Origin: Diadophis punctatus similis
Taxonomy: Eukaryota; Chordata; Lepidosauria; Squamata; Dipsadidae
Assembly: GCA_023053685.1 (NCBI GenBank)
Contig: JALIGW010000016.1
Span: forward strand, 6,230,501-6,294,500
Direction of reading: 5' to 3'
Length of the DNA stretch: 64,000 bases
In this document: positions 12,065-22,995 of the stretch, in pieces
How the letters are laid out: every line of letters begins with the position of its first letter
Numbering within the stretch: position 1 is the stretch's first letter
The notes under the pieces: generated by a model
The model's database searches: none
What the model was told of the DNA's origin: nothing
What the model saw: only the letters and a program-made list of their open reading frames with translations
Position numbers and translations under genes: made by a program

Positions 12065-12407
12065 TGAAAAATGGGCCTACCGGGCCCACCAGATGTCAGG
12101 AAACGGGCCGTTTCCAGCCTCCCGAGGGCCTCCGGGGGGCGGGGAGGCCATTTTCGCCCTCCCCAGGCTCCAGGGAAGCCTCTGGAGCCTGGGGAGGATG
12201 AAAAATGGGCCTACCGGGCCCACCAGAAGTTGGGAAATGGGGGAGGGGTTGTGCACGCATGCATGGGGGGCAGGGCAGCATGGGAGGGGGGGGTCATGTG
12301 CACATGCACAGAGGGGGGCGCAGGGGGCATTGAATTATGTGTATGGGCATGTGCACACATGCAATAGCGCTTTCGGCACCCGAGGAAAAAAAGGTTCGCC
12401 ATCACTG

Positions 12408-12869
12408 ACCTATGTCATAGAAATGCTGTGTGAACTCTTACCTGCTTTAGTAAAGACTGAATATAAATATAAATAATAGTATAAGTATAAATATAAGTCA
12501 TCGTCATCATCATCATCATCATCATCATATACTGTCTACAGAAAGAATGATTTGCATTATATATACTATATTCCTTAAATGCATATTTAATAAAATAATA
12601 ATTTCTAACACAGGTAGGCAGTCCTGCAACTAAGTACATGAAAAGTAATATCAAATTCAGAAGCCCAAAATGCTTTAATTCAAAGATTTCCTATTTGCGT
12701 CTGGACTGAAGCCCAAAGAATCAATAGGATACTGATCTATGGATTTAATGATTCAGAAAATGAGTATTAAATAAAGGCTGAAAGGATTTATATGCATGTA
12801 AGAAACAGATGGAGCTTCAATTGTATTATCACAGACACCATCTTGTGATAATAAATATACGGACGGTAA
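12408..12869. other. Unassigned AT-rich DNA with (TCA)n microsatellite
   Basis: A (TCA)n run of about ten units lies at 12497-12528. Otherwise there are no features. Confidence 0.5.
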
Positions 12870-13210
12870 TGTCGGATAGGAATTTTCCTATCAAGAGGTG
12901 ATATAGGATCTTGCTTCCCTGAAGTCATTCGTACTTAGAAAATAAAACTGAGATTCAATTCTAATTAACAAAATATTTATTTCAGTACAAAAGTAACAAA
13001 AATATAAACCTTTAATAAGCTACATTTTCTCAGCTAAGAATTCATGTCTGCCTCGGGCGAGGCTTCGAAGGAGAAGGAAGGTAGGAGGAGACAAAACTCC
13101 TGGAATGCACGCATGCGTAATAAAACATATCACATGTCTGCTTGATTAGGAAATACAGTAAACCTAGAAATAGTAGAGATGCACAACTGGCAATTATTCA
13201 CATTGTGACA
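12870..13210 (-). mobile_element. Solo LTR of an LTR retrotransposon
   Basis: A 341-bp block reads TGTCACAATG...ATCCGACA on the minus strand (canonical TG...CA), with AATAAA inside on that strand near 12970. The exact 5-bp target duplication GGTAA lies at 12865-12869 and 13211-13215. A homologous block occurs at 57085-57380. No internal coding region adjoins, so it is a solo LTR. The superfamily is not determinable; the 5-bp duplication fits copia, some gypsy or BEL-like elements. Confidence 0.75.
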
Positions 13211-13310
13211 GGTAAATAATCTTGGATGCATATGAAATTCTCGTTACTTTCAACTAAGTTGATTTGGAAGATCTGCCAGAACACACTTGCCTTAGCATCG
13301 ATGGAAACAT

Positions 13311-13683
13311 TTTTTTATTTTATTTTTTATTTTTATTTTTATTTATTTATTTTTATTTGTCAAACATGTATAGTAGTAATTTGTATAAACATAAGTAAAA
13401 AGTAATGATAAAAGAGGACAGTAGGACAGAAGGACAGGGACGGTAGGCACAGTGGTGCGCTTATGCACGCCCCTTACAGACCTCTTAGAAACAAGGAGAT
13501 GTCGACTGTAGACAGTCTAAGGTTAAAGTTTTTGGGGTTTGGGGAAGAAACCACAGAGTCAGGTAGTGCATTCCAGGCATTGATCACTCTGTTGCTGAAG
13601 TCGTATTTTCTGCAGTCGAGTTTGGAGCGCTTTACATTTAGTTTGAATCTATTACGTGCTCGTGTATTGTTGCGGTTGAAGCA
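13311..13683 (-). repeat. LINE X 3' end, 5'-truncated
   Basis: Same consensus as 1883-2810, without the SINE: a TTTATT tail, TTGTCAAACATG, GGTAGGCACAGTGGTGCGC, GCACGCCCCTTAC, then the reverse of the C-terminal coding end. It stops after TTGCGGTTGAAG. Confidence 0.8.
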
Positions 13684-14602
13684 ACAATAAAGGACTTTGC
13701 TGATGTCTCTTGATCAAAAAAAATCACAAATATTTTTTTTTAAAAAACATATGCTAGGAATATTTTTACAGCAAAGAAGAGCAATAAGAAAAATGTCTTA
13801 AATAAGCTTTATTAGCAAATTTATATTAGCGAAACTATGTACTTTAGGTGGAATTGGATATTAAACTCTGCATGTTAAGAAAAATTGCTGATCAGGAATT
13901 CTAACACTTTTAAATGAAAGTGTGCTGAATGTGGTAATCTGGTAATACAAAAATATAAGGATATAATTATTACCACTGGCTTCCTCTAAGCAATTCTATA
14001 AACATTTACTAAACATGGCAGTTGCACAAAAAAGCAAGAGAACTTCTTCAATAAGTTTTCACTCTTGTCCATCCAGTTTCACCATCTCATTCTTTGAAAC
14101 AACAGTTTGCATTCAGCACAAAAGATATATGATAGTTTTGGTAATCTGAAACCTCTCTTTTTTCACTAAGAAGAATTATTCCTTCATATAGTATATTTGG
14201 CCTTTCTTACTAATCCTCCTAGGAATTCCACACACATTTTGTTTATTATTCTAAAGATTTATTTAAGACTATGCATTGGCAGCCAGTTAAGTAGACCTGA
14301 ATGCCAGAAAAATGCATATGTAGATATGTAACTTTAAACAGAATATTCACCTTTTCCCATTCTCTTCGGGTAGACAAATATGTCTAAGATTAATATGACT
14401 TTCTTCCATAATCAATATCTCATTTAGAAAAACAAATGACATCTTAGGTATCTATGGAGGATCTCATGGTAGGAATTACGTTACTATTGAAGCTCCACCC
14501 CTTTTATATGCGCATGTTGCCACATATACAAAGATGGAGAGTGCTTTGATCGTGATACCCTGCCTGGCATCTTGCAGATTATGGCATCCACCACCAATGG
14601 AT
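13684..14602. other. Unassigned AT-rich DNA
   Basis: No repeat ends, no frame above about 60 codons and no RNA gene seen. Confidence 0.5.
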
Positions 14603-14769
14603 CAGCAGTGGGTTGCTCCCGGTTCAGCCTGGTTCAGCGAACCGGTAGCAGCAGAGGTGGGAGGCTCCGCCCACATGCCCAGGACGCTTCTGTGCATGCG
14701 CAGACGCATTGCACGCACGCGCTTGCGTGCACGCGAACTGGTAGCAATGGGATTTAGAACCCACTACTG
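14603..14769. mobile_element. Short hAT-like MITE, family A (167 bp)
   Basis: The ends are CAGCAGTGGGTTGCTCCC and GAACCCACTACTG. The exact 8-bp duplication CAATGGAT lies at 14595-14602 and 14770-14777. This short subtype (164-167 bp) recurs at 21114 and 41653. Confidence 0.93.
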
Positions 14770-14807
14770 CAATGGATGCTATGTAATCTGCACTTCTCCT
14801 ATTTGGA

Positions 14808-14830
14808 AACAACAACAACAACAACAACAA

Positions 14831-14867
<37 letters not shown>

Positions 14868-14878
14868 AATAATAATAA
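14808..14878. repeat. (CAA)n/(TAA)n microsatellite
   Basis: About 18 CAA units, with one interruption, followed by five TAA units. Confidence 0.95.
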
Positions 14879-14931
14879 TTCGTCAAGATCCTGTGGGACT
14901 TTCTGACATCTGGCCCACCACATGCCTGACA

Positions 14932-15135
14932 TCACTATTGTGGAAAAGAAAAGGAAAATCTGGTTCATTGATATTGCAATACCAGGTGATGCACAAATTG
15001 AAGAGAAACAGTTAGAAAAAATAACAAAGTATCTTGATTTGCAAATTGAAGTTCAGCGACTCTAGAGGAAGAAATCAATGGTTGTACCAATAGAAATAGG
15101 AGCCCTTGGAGCAATATCCAAAGGGCTGCCTTGAT
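14932..15135 (+). pseudogene. LINE polyprotein C-terminal-like remnant
   Basis: One frame reads IDIAIPGDAQIEEKQLEKIT, then KYLDLQIEVQRL, an in-frame stop, then VVPIEIGALGAISKG. The IDIA-PGD, K-Y-DL--E--RL and VP-V/I-IGALG pattern is a conserved downstream domain that I recall from vertebrate non-LTR retroelement polyproteins. The stop shows it is dead. The clade cannot be assigned. Confidence 0.5.
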
Positions 15136-15210
15136 ACATGGAAATGTTTAATTTATTAGACCTGAATATCCTGACTTTGCAAAAAAACAGCCTGCCTATA
15201 TACTATATAG

Positions 15211-16696
15211 CCATGATGGCGAACCTATGGCACGCATGCCGGAAGTGGAATGCAGAGCCATTTCTCCGGGCATGTGGAGCCGTCGCCCCTTGCTCTTCCG
15301 GGTTCCGGTGCGCAGCCAGCTGGTTTTCATACGCAGGGGTGCACCAGAAACTGGAAGAACAGCCGCCCATTGCGCATGTGAGCTCCAGGAAAATGATCTT
15401 CCTGTTTCCAGAGTGCACATGTGCACTGGCCAGCTGGTCTGGTTTCTGGCACTCATGCAAGCGCGAAGACCAGCAACAGGTGCATGTGCCAAAAGACATG
15501 GAGAGGGGATCCCAGCAGTCGCTTCCTAAGGGAGCAGAGCAAGGTAAGCTGGGCTTCCCTCACTCCCTGCCCGCGCAGGCTTCTTGCACAGCCGCAGGCA
15601 GTCTGGAGCACCGGTGGATGAGCAGCCGGTGAGGGCAGGTTGGTTGTGGTGGGCTACTTGAGCAGATGACCCCGTGGCCTGGGCTCCTCCCCGCTGGGAG
15701 CTGCCATTCCCCAGCCGCCAGCAGAACTCTCTGCCTCCCCACCTTGGCAGCCGCAGAAGCTCCAAACACGTGGCCTTGCCTGGGATCCTCCCTGCTGGGA
15801 TCCACTTCCCCAGCCACTGGCAGAGCTCTCTGCCCCCCCACCTTGGCAGCCGCAGAAATTCCGAATGCATGGCCTTGCCTGGGATCCTCCCCGCTGGGAA
15901 CCACCATTCCCCAGCCGCCATCAGCGCTCTCTGCCCCCCCCACCTCAGCAGCCACCGGCCGGGGAACGGTGGTTCCCAGCGGAGAGGATCCCAGGCAAGG
16001 CCACACTTTCGGAGTTTCTCCGGCTGTCGCATGGCACTGCCGAGGTGGGGGGGGGACAGAGAGAGCTGCTGCCGGCCAGGGAATGGTGGATCCCAGCAAG
16101 GAGGATCCTAGGCATGGCCACGCGTTTGGAGCTTCTCCGGCTGCCCAGGTAGGGGGACAGAGAGAGCTGCTGCCAGCCAGGGAACGGTGGATCCCAGCAG
16201 GGAGGATCCTAGGCATGGCTGCGCATTCAGAGCTTCTCCGGCTGCCGAGGTGAGGGGGACAGAGATAGCTGTTGCTGGCTGGGGATTGGGGAGGATCCCA
16301 GGCAAGGTTGCAAGTTCGGAGCTTCCCCAGCCGGCGAATGGCGCTTTCGAGGTGGTGGGGCTAAGAGAGCTGCCAACGGCTTGGGAATGGTTGTTGCTTT
16401 GTCTTGCCAGGGAACGGGCAGGTACCTGGTTGTCCTCCAGTAAGAGGCGCACCGGCCCTCTTGGAAGAAGTGGGGGCGCATGTGCGGGGGCAGAGGTGCA
16501 CACATGTGCAGTGAGGGATTTGCATGTGTGCATGTGCAGTGCAGGGCACATGGGCAGGGAGAGTGTGGGGAAGGGTCGTGCACGCATGTGCAAATGGGTG
16601 CGCGCATTGCATTATTGGTGCCGGCATGTGCAAGCGCAACAGCGCTCGCGCATTTGGATTTTTGGCACACAATGCCAAAAAGATTCGCCATCACTG
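15211..16696. mobile_element. Large hAT-like element, family C, minisatellite-expanded
   Basis: The ends CCATGATGGCGAACCTATGG and GATTCGCCATCACTG pair. The exact 8-bp duplication CTATATAG lies at 15203-15210 and 16697-16704. The middle (15670-16320) is a palindromic tandem repeat. Long overlapping frames (up to 218 codons) appear in all phases because of repeat length and GC content; none encodes a recognisable domain. Confidence 0.92.
15670..16320. repeat. Inverted minisatellite (palindrome centred near 15955)
   Basis: The left arm repeats a unit of about 110-120 bp with GGGATCCTCCCCGCTGGGA, CCATTCCCCAGCCGCC and CTCTCTGCCCCCCCACCT. After about 15955 the units appear as reverse complements (CAGCGGAGAGGATCCCAGG, GACAGAGAGAGCTGCTGCC). 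Confidence 0.8.
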
Positions 16697-17065
16697 CTAT
16701 ATAGGAACTGCCTATATACTCAGACACTACCTTAACATCTCTTAGGTCCTTGGTTAGGACTTGAACTGTTAAGTTTTTATCAGTCCCAGATTGTGAATCA
16801 AACTGAAGATTGAATCTGAAATAATACTAATAAAAATTGCAAACAGCAACTTTATTCATCAATTGCAAAAGGCAGCTTTATTCGGAATAGCTTGCATCCT
16901 GCAGCAATATTTGTAACACCATCAAGCATCCACATCTGGCTATCCCAGGTCCTTGGAAAGGACTCAATAGATAGACAAAAATACCAAATCTGATCTGAAC
17001 ATCTGGTAGACTGTGCGATGAACCATAAATAATAATAATAAGAAACTGGAAGCCATTACCTAGAC
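16697..17065. other. Unassigned DNA
   Basis: Short AT-rich gap between two family C insertions, with a tandem AATAATAATAA near 17028. Nothing else is seen. Confidence 0.5.
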
Positions 17066-17261
17066 CAGTGATGGCAAACGTTTTAGGAACAGAGTGCCGA
17101 AACCGGAAGGCACGTGTGCCAGAGCGCAGGAAACCCGACGACCAGCTGGCTGGCGCGCATGTGTTCCTTGGAAACCTGACGACCAGCTGGCTGAGCCGGG
17201 GCAACGGCGCGCGTGTCCACAGAGGGCTCTGTGTGACACCTCTGGCACACGTAGCATAGGT
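17066..17261. mobile_element. hAT-like MITE, family C, 3'-damaged
   Basis: The left end is CAGTGATGGCAAACG, preceded by ACCTAGAC. The right end stops at AGGTTCG, lacking the final CCATCACTG, and runs straight into CCTAGAC. It looks like a small deletion at the right terminus before the next MITE inserted. Confidence 0.7.
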
Positions 17262-17271
17262 TCGCCTAGAC

Positions 17272-17632
17272 CAGTGATGGCGAACCTTTTTTGGTTCACG
17301 TGCCAAAAGGGGGGGCGCGCTAGCGCGCGCCCGCATGCCCACACCCATTTCCTCCCCCCCACGCATGCGCACAACACCACCCCATGCTGCCCCCTGCGCA
17401 TGCGCGCACACACACACCCCGCACAAAGGCCTTACCGGAGCCTGGGACGGTAAAAAATGACAAAACGGGCAAACCGGAAGTTCAGAAAAATGGAGTGCAA
17501 AAAACAGCTCACCGGCAAACCGGAAGTGCGTTTTTCCGCACTTCCGGTTTGCCTGTGGGCAACGCTCGCGTGCCCTCCGCTATGGCTCCGCGTGCCACCT
17601 GTGGCACACGTGCCATAGGTTCGCCACCACAG
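17272..17632. mobile_element. hAT-like MITE, family C, inserted at the end of a previous copy
   Basis: The ends are CAGTGATGGCGAACC and GGTTCGCCACCACAG. The exact 8-bp duplication GCCTAGAC lies at 17264-17271 and 17633-17640; the left duplication overlaps the remains of the previous element's own target site. The interior has AACCGGAAGTTCAG and its inverted counterpart. Confidence 0.88.
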
Positions 17633-17640
17633 GCCTAGAC

Positions 17641-18371
17641 TCAGCCAGCCTATAATACTGTTAGGCAAAGTGATATACTATGTTGCCGAAGGCAGATGAT
17701 GGAATAGTACACATTCCCAAGAATCTAAGTATAAGGCTTTTATCATGTGATGGAAGTGTCTATTTGTATTTGAAAGTAACAGACTTCCTGTTGCCTTATT
17801 TTCACTGTATCTAAATGTTTTATGCTGTTGTTGTATTTTACAATTATTGACTCCTTGTAGTATATGTGCGGTGTTTATGTATATATATTTAGAGGAATAG
17901 ATCATAATTTCAAATTGTGTTGATATTAACATTGTACTTAAGGCTAGTACAAGTATTGAGCAATGGCAATTGAATTTTTCAGAAATATTGAACACATTCA
18001 TATAGTGTGCTACACCTTGGTTTATTTTACTGTGGTTGACTCAATGAACCACAATTAGCTGTGTTAGTATAACATGCTAAGTCATAGTTCAAGGTACATA
18101 AATCACAAAAGTAGATTCACATAAGCTGCCATGTCAAAATGAAATAAATCACTTTCTAGCTTTATAATATGCCAGAACTGATTTGTTTCACTTTTATATG
18201 TATTCAGTTATTTTGGCATCTATTTCTGTTTCACTCTGCAATATTGACAAAAGAGATTTGCACTTATTTTTCTATGCAGATTTCCTCAGATATTTATTTT
18301 GCGTACATGTTTCTCTAATACCCACGTTTTAAATGGAGTTCTAAAATACAACTTCAGCCTCATATAACGTA
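17641..18371. other. Unassigned AT-rich DNA
   Basis: No repeat ends, no coding signal. Confidence 0.5.
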
Positions 18372-18831
18372 CAACTTTGTATATAATTTTTTTTTATTCA
18401 AAAAGTTTTATTAGTACAAAATTACATAAATGGTAGCTAAATATTAAATATAAAGTACAAGCATTTTTATTTTTTTCTCCCCCCTAGCCCACCCCCTTCC
18501 CTCCCCGCCTCCCGCCCGGACTTCCCAGAGATAATACAGGGCATAATAATAAATTTAAATTGTTAATAAAAAGAAAAAAAAAGAAAAGAAGAACACTATT
18601 TTTAAAAAACTTCAACTCCAAATTATACACTAATAATATATCGTCTATGTATACAATAGTAAAGATACAAAAAAGAAAAGAAAGGAAAGAAAGAGAAATC
18701 TCTTTAACAATACAAACAAAAAAGCCTCCTCCCTCCTCCCTTCAATCCTCTACCTTATACAAAGTAAATATTATATAAATAATAACTAAATATAAAATAC
18801 AAAAATCTTAAACTAATATTATTAACATTAA

Positions 18832-19100
18832 GAATAACCTCAAAGATAAATAAAACTTAGCTAAATATTATGTAAGTAATCATTAAATATTAAATTTCAT
18901 CATAATATTAATAACATAATATTATTCTAGATTAACTTATTAACTTCAAAAAAAACAAAAAATCTTTAAAGTCTTTAAAAAAAAAGAAAAAAGAAAAAAC
19001 AAATCTTCAACAAACTATATATATCTAATATTATTAACATTAAAAATAACCTCAAAGTTATATAAAACTTAGCTAAATATTGTGTAGGTAATCATTAAAT
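18832..19100. repeat. Direct duplication in the L1 3' region
   Basis: A block of about 58 bp beginning AATAACCTCAAAG and ending GTAATCATTAAAT occurs at 18832-18890 and again at 19043-19100 with a few mismatches, 211 bp apart. Confidence 0.75.
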
Positions 19101-19189
19101 AGGGAAAAGGAAAAATACAATCATATTAGTCTCTATCCGTCCAATATATTTCAACATCACATCTTTTTGTATCTTGATAGTTGCATCTT

Positions 19190-20259
19190 TTAATAGCTCA
19201 ATAAATTCGAATTTGTCAACTCGTCTCCCATCTGGTCCCAAACCTCCATCTCCTTTTCCCCAGCTATATGGCTCTGGCACTCCTTTTGGTTTTTTAAATC
19301 TATTTCCTTTTGATCCAGCAAAGATGGCTTCCCCCCCTCCTCCTCTTTTATTTTCATACATCCTTCCTCTGGAATTTTGGATATATCAGCCTTTAAAACA
19401 TTGACATAAAATTCAGTAGCTTTTTTTATCGTATTAAGCCGGTATCTTTTTCCAGAAAATTTCACTGCTACTCCAACTGGTGCTTCCCATTTATATTGTA
19501 AATTTAATCTTTTGAATTCATCAATCAAAAAAGTGTAGCTTTTTCTGGCTTTAAGCATTTTAGAGGGGATTTCTTTCCAAATCTTTAATTCCTGACCATT
19601 CACCATGAGATTATTGTTGAACGTTGCCTGTATAATTCTATTCCGTAGAGCTCTTGTGGTAAAATATATGACAATGTCCCTTGGTAAATGCTTTTGTTTA
19701 GCGTACCACGAATTGGTTCTGTATATTTTGTCAATTTGTGTAGCCAATTCCACTTTAGAAATTCCAGACACCTGATCCAATGCATCAACCATCCTTCCTT
19801 TTAAATCTTCATATAATCCCTCTTTCAAACCTCTGACCCTTATAGCAACTTCCATGGATCTAAACTGTGTCATCAACACCTCTGTTTCAAAATTTGCAAT
19901 ATCATTTTGGATTTTATCTATGTATTTCACCAAGGTTGCCAAAGCTTGTTTATTTGTTTCAATACGTTCTGCCAAAACTTCAATATTTGTTGCTAAACCT
20001 TTGCAAACCTCTAATACATCAAATCTGAGTTGTTGATTCATATTCTTCAAAGCAGCCTGCATTTTTTGTCTATCTCACTAATTTTCTGATTAAATTCCAA
20101 AGTCAGTTCATGTTTCATAATCTTTAAATTATTTAATAAATTTTCAGGTGTCAAAGGCTGTGGAGGTGTTAACTCAGTATTAAGTTGCGTTTTAGAAATA
20201 TGTCCAGAGGGATAGTCATTTCTTTTAGTCAAAACAATCTTTCCAGATTTTGAAGCCAT
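19190..20259 (-). pseudogene. L1 ORF1p-like RNA-binding protein, one frameshift
   Basis: Two overlapping minus-strand frames (20259-20047, then 20062-19190) make up one ORF1 of about 360 residues. They are separated by a one-base shift in an A-run near 20067-20072. The larger part (290 residues) has an N-terminal heptad-rich coiled coil (to about residue 60), an RRM-like segment with MEVAIRVRGLKEG (about 70-82), and a C-terminal domain with RDIVIYFTTRALRNRIIQ and LKARKSYTFLIDEF. This is the domain order of vertebrate L1 ORF1p, a trimeric nucleic-acid chaperone of the L1 ribonucleoprotein. Apart from the single shift the frame is intact, indicating a fairly young copy. Start chosen: MASKSGKIVLTKR, about 665 bp after the element's 5' end. 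Confidence 0.8.
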
Positions 20260-21113
20260 TATGGTGTTTCAAAAGAGTACAAAGAAAAAAGAAAGCCAGG
20301 TGCCTGATTAAAGTTCTTTCCAGTTTAAAAACCAGGTAGTCTTTTATTATTAGAAATCTTTCAATTATAACTTTAATCCAGGGTTAGGAGACAGAGAAAG
20401 AAAAAACCATTTTTCCAAGTTAAAAGTTTCCATAAGAGGGGAGGGGAAAGCCTCTGGGAAAACGAAAGTCACTTTCACTTCTCAATCGCCATATTGTTAC
20501 TTTGTTTCCTTTGTTTCTTTGCCGAAGTGAAAGCTTACCCAGGAGTTGAAAAAAAGGAAAAAAGAGGTTTCATTACTTGCCCATCTCACGCCTGTTTCTC
20601 TCTGTCTGCTTCTATAGTTCAAAAGTAATTGTAAATCCCATTCTAGAAGCAGCGGCTGGTCACGACATCTAGCTCCGCAAAAGCGGAGGTTTCCTGATCT
20701 TCGGAGCTGGAGACAGGCTGCATGGGGAGCTCTCCCTTCGTGCCCCTAGATGGCTCCTAGGGCGCTGGGGGGGCTCTACCCCACCTGTCAAGCTCTCATC
20801 TCTCCCCTTTGCCCGGGGAAGAGATTTCAAAGCCGCCAGACAGCTGTTCTGGCGGCTTTTTACGAAGATCGGAAAGGCGCCCGACGAAGGGACGTCCGCG
20901 ATGGCGCGCTCCAAACCGGAAGTCCAACTTTGTATATAATTTTTGACGCAACAACATACACTACAAAATTTGGAAATGTGTGTGGTTCAAAGTTTTAACT
21001 TGCTGAATTGACAATCTGGCAATGGTGTGATGGTCACCTATCCAAAGTACAGCAGTCAAATTATTGTAATTCCCAAGAAAAGTAGTAGCTCAGTCTTCAT
21101 ACGACTTGTAAAC

Positions 21114-21277
21114 CAGTGGTGGGTTGTTCCTGGTTCGGCCTGGTTCTAAGAACTGGTAGTGCCAGTGGCAGGAGGCTCCGCCCACCCACCCGGGATGCTT
21201 CTGCGCATGTGCAGAAGTGTTACGCGTGCAAGCGCATGCACAAACCGATAGTAAAGGGTTTTAGTTTACAACTACTG
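21114..21277. mobile_element. Short hAT-like MITE, family A (164 bp)
   Basis: The left end is CAGTGGTGGGTTG; the right end is diverged (TTTACAACTACTG). The exact 8-bp duplication TTGTAAAC lies at 21106-21113 and 21278-21285. Confidence 0.88.
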
Positions 21278-21352
21278 TTGTAAACATCCACAAGTGATTC
21301 TTTACAGATTAAAAAAAATTGGAAGGAATAAACATTCAGTCTGGAACTAGTT

Positions 21353-21743
21353 GTTTTTTAAAAATATTTTTAATTAAGTTATTTATATTTAAAAACAACA
21401 CAAAGAAAACACATAGACAAAAAAATAGACAAAACTAAAATAGTACAGTACAATAACATACAGCTACACTACATAACCTCTAGGGTTATAATACAGCGGT
21501 TTGTATCAACAGTAAATTCATGCTTATATAATCTTATTCTTTAACATAGTTATATAGTCTTTTTCATTAACATATTTAATTATTGTTTATTGATATAATT
21601 ATACCTTTTTAACATAGATAAAAACCATCATATTTATACTACTAGGTTAATTATTTACAGGTTGATTTTTTTTCTCTTTTCAAGCCAATCATAAAATTTG
21701 TTCCAAATTTCATAGTATTCCGAATCCTCCTTTTCATTTAGAC
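21353..21743 (-). mobile_element. 5'-truncated non-LTR retrotransposon 3' end
   Basis: A 13-bp direct repeat TCTGGAACTAGTT (21340-21352 and 21744-21756) flanks about 390 bp that starts with a T-rich tract on the plus strand (the A tail of a reverse insertion). No coding motif is recognised. The AT-rich 3' UTR could be L1 or another LINE. Confidence 0.65.
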
Positions 21744-21756
21744 TCTGGAACTAGTT

Positions 21757-22385
21757 TTAACTGTGTTCCAATACACCTATTTTTCTAAGATGTGTGAAAT
21801 AGCTCAGATGCTTTAAAATGCACATAAAGCAAATACTCTATAAACCCCATCAGTAAGATATGTTTGCTCATAAATGCTCTTAAGAGTTGGTGCTATCGCA
21901 TTGTTTATTTAGTGGGTTTAAGGAACCCCATTTTTTTCATGTTTCCCTTATTTTGAAATGGTTGGAGGGTTTACCTACCCACGGAGCTGTTTCCTTACAA
22001 GTTTTCTTTTAATTAATAGACTTGTGAATAACCACAATTACCTTGTAGGACACCCAAAACGCTAAGCAGATGACTAAACTTTCACTGAAACAATCCACTT
22101 GGTACAGTTTGCCTTAATTTAATCCATATGGGGTACAAGAGACAGATGGAAAGAGGCGGAGATACATGACAATTATTTTGCTTAACATCTAGTTTTTGGC
22201 CCTGGTTTAAATTAAAGGAGTCCCGGGTGTACAAAAAGTAACATTTTTTAAAAAAAATTGAAAGCAAAAAGCCTTTTCTTATGTATTGTCATCTGTTCAC
22301 ACGATATTGATTTCAAGGGAGAAAGGATTAAGTTACCATCTTGGGGGTCAACATCTTTTTTTTAGCATGGGGATTAAGGAACAGC
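21757..22385. other. Unassigned AT-rich DNA
   Basis: No repeat ends or coding signal seen. Confidence 0.5.
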
Positions 22386-22498
<113 letters not shown>

Positions 22499-22544
22499 GT
22501 TGCTATATTTCTGCAGCTAATTTGTTTTACCTATGTTACTCCTG

Positions 22545-22794
22545 TAAGAGCCGAGGTGGCGCAGAGGTTAGAGTGGCGTACTGCAGGCCACTTTAGCTGA
22601 CTGTGATCCGCAGTTCAGCGGTTCAAATCTCACCGGCTCAAGGTTGACTCAGCCTTCCATCCTTCCGAGGTAGGTAAAATGAGGACCCAGATTGTTGGGG
22701 GCAATATAAATATACATTGCTTACTGGTGTAAACCGTTTAGAGAGTGCTTGCACTGTGAGGCGGTATATAAATGTCACTAATAAATAAATAAAA
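22545..22794 (+). repeat. tRNA-derived SINE, full length
   Basis: Starts TAAGAGCCGAGGTGGCGCAG; A-box GGTGGCGCAGAGGTTAG, B-box GGTTCAAATCT, body CCTTCCGAGGTAGGTAAAATG, tail TATATAAATGTCACTAATAAATAAATAAA. It serves as the intact reference for the copies at 2051 and 63042. Confidence 0.88.
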
Positions 22795-22950
22795 ACATAT
22801 TTTGATTTCTTGGAATAGATGCAATGAGAGGTTTATGTCATTGCACTCTATTAGTTTCTTGGTATTATTATTTTGCTTCAGCAAGGAAAATTTCTAGATT
22901 ACTTCCTCAGGATAGTGAAAGAATAAGAGAAAAGATAACAGATCTGAAAC

Positions 22951-22963
22951 AGAGGGGAGGGGA

Positions 22964-22994
<31 letters not shown>

Positions 22995-22995
22995 A
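22951..22995. repeat. (GGA)n purine tract
   Basis: GGGGAGGGGAGG followed by about nine GGA units. Confidence 0.9.

Larger units (their letters stand above)
10559..12407. mobile_element. Large hAT-like element, family C, with nested element
   Basis: The ends CTGTGATGGTGAACCTATGG and GGTTCGCCATCACTG pair as inverted repeats. The exact 8-bp duplication ACCTATGT flanks it (10551-10558 and 12408-12415). The interior is GC-rich, with repeated CCTCCCCAGGCTCCAGGGAAG-like blocks. A second transposon (10933-12064) sits inside. No transposase is present; the many overlapping frames are GC-driven. Confidence 0.92.
18372..20944 (-). mobile_element. L1 retrotransposon insertion with ORF1 only (includes target duplications)
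   Basis: A direct repeat of about 20 bp (18372-18391 and 20925-20944, beginning CAACTTTGTATATAA) brackets the insertion, as in target-primed reverse transcription. On the minus strand it starts with a GC-rich 5' UTR of about 660 bp, continues with ORF1 (20259 to 19190), then about 800 bp of AT-rich 3' sequence. That 3' part contains a G-rich polypurine stretch (18476-18520, minus sense), as L1 3' UTRs do, and ends in a short A tail. No ORF2 (endonuclease or reverse transcriptase) lies between ORF1 and the tail, so this is either an internally deleted copy or an ORF1-only family. Confidence 0.8.

Noticed and set aside
15526..16593. Overlapping frames up to 218 codons
   Set aside because: GC-rich inverted minisatellite; frames overlap on both strands and contain repeated proline/tryptophan-rich units with no domain.
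22545..22630. A functional tRNA gene (A- and B-box present)
   Set aside because: The head is part of a dispersed SINE with body and AATAAA-type tail; the cloverleaf is not maintained and several copies exist.
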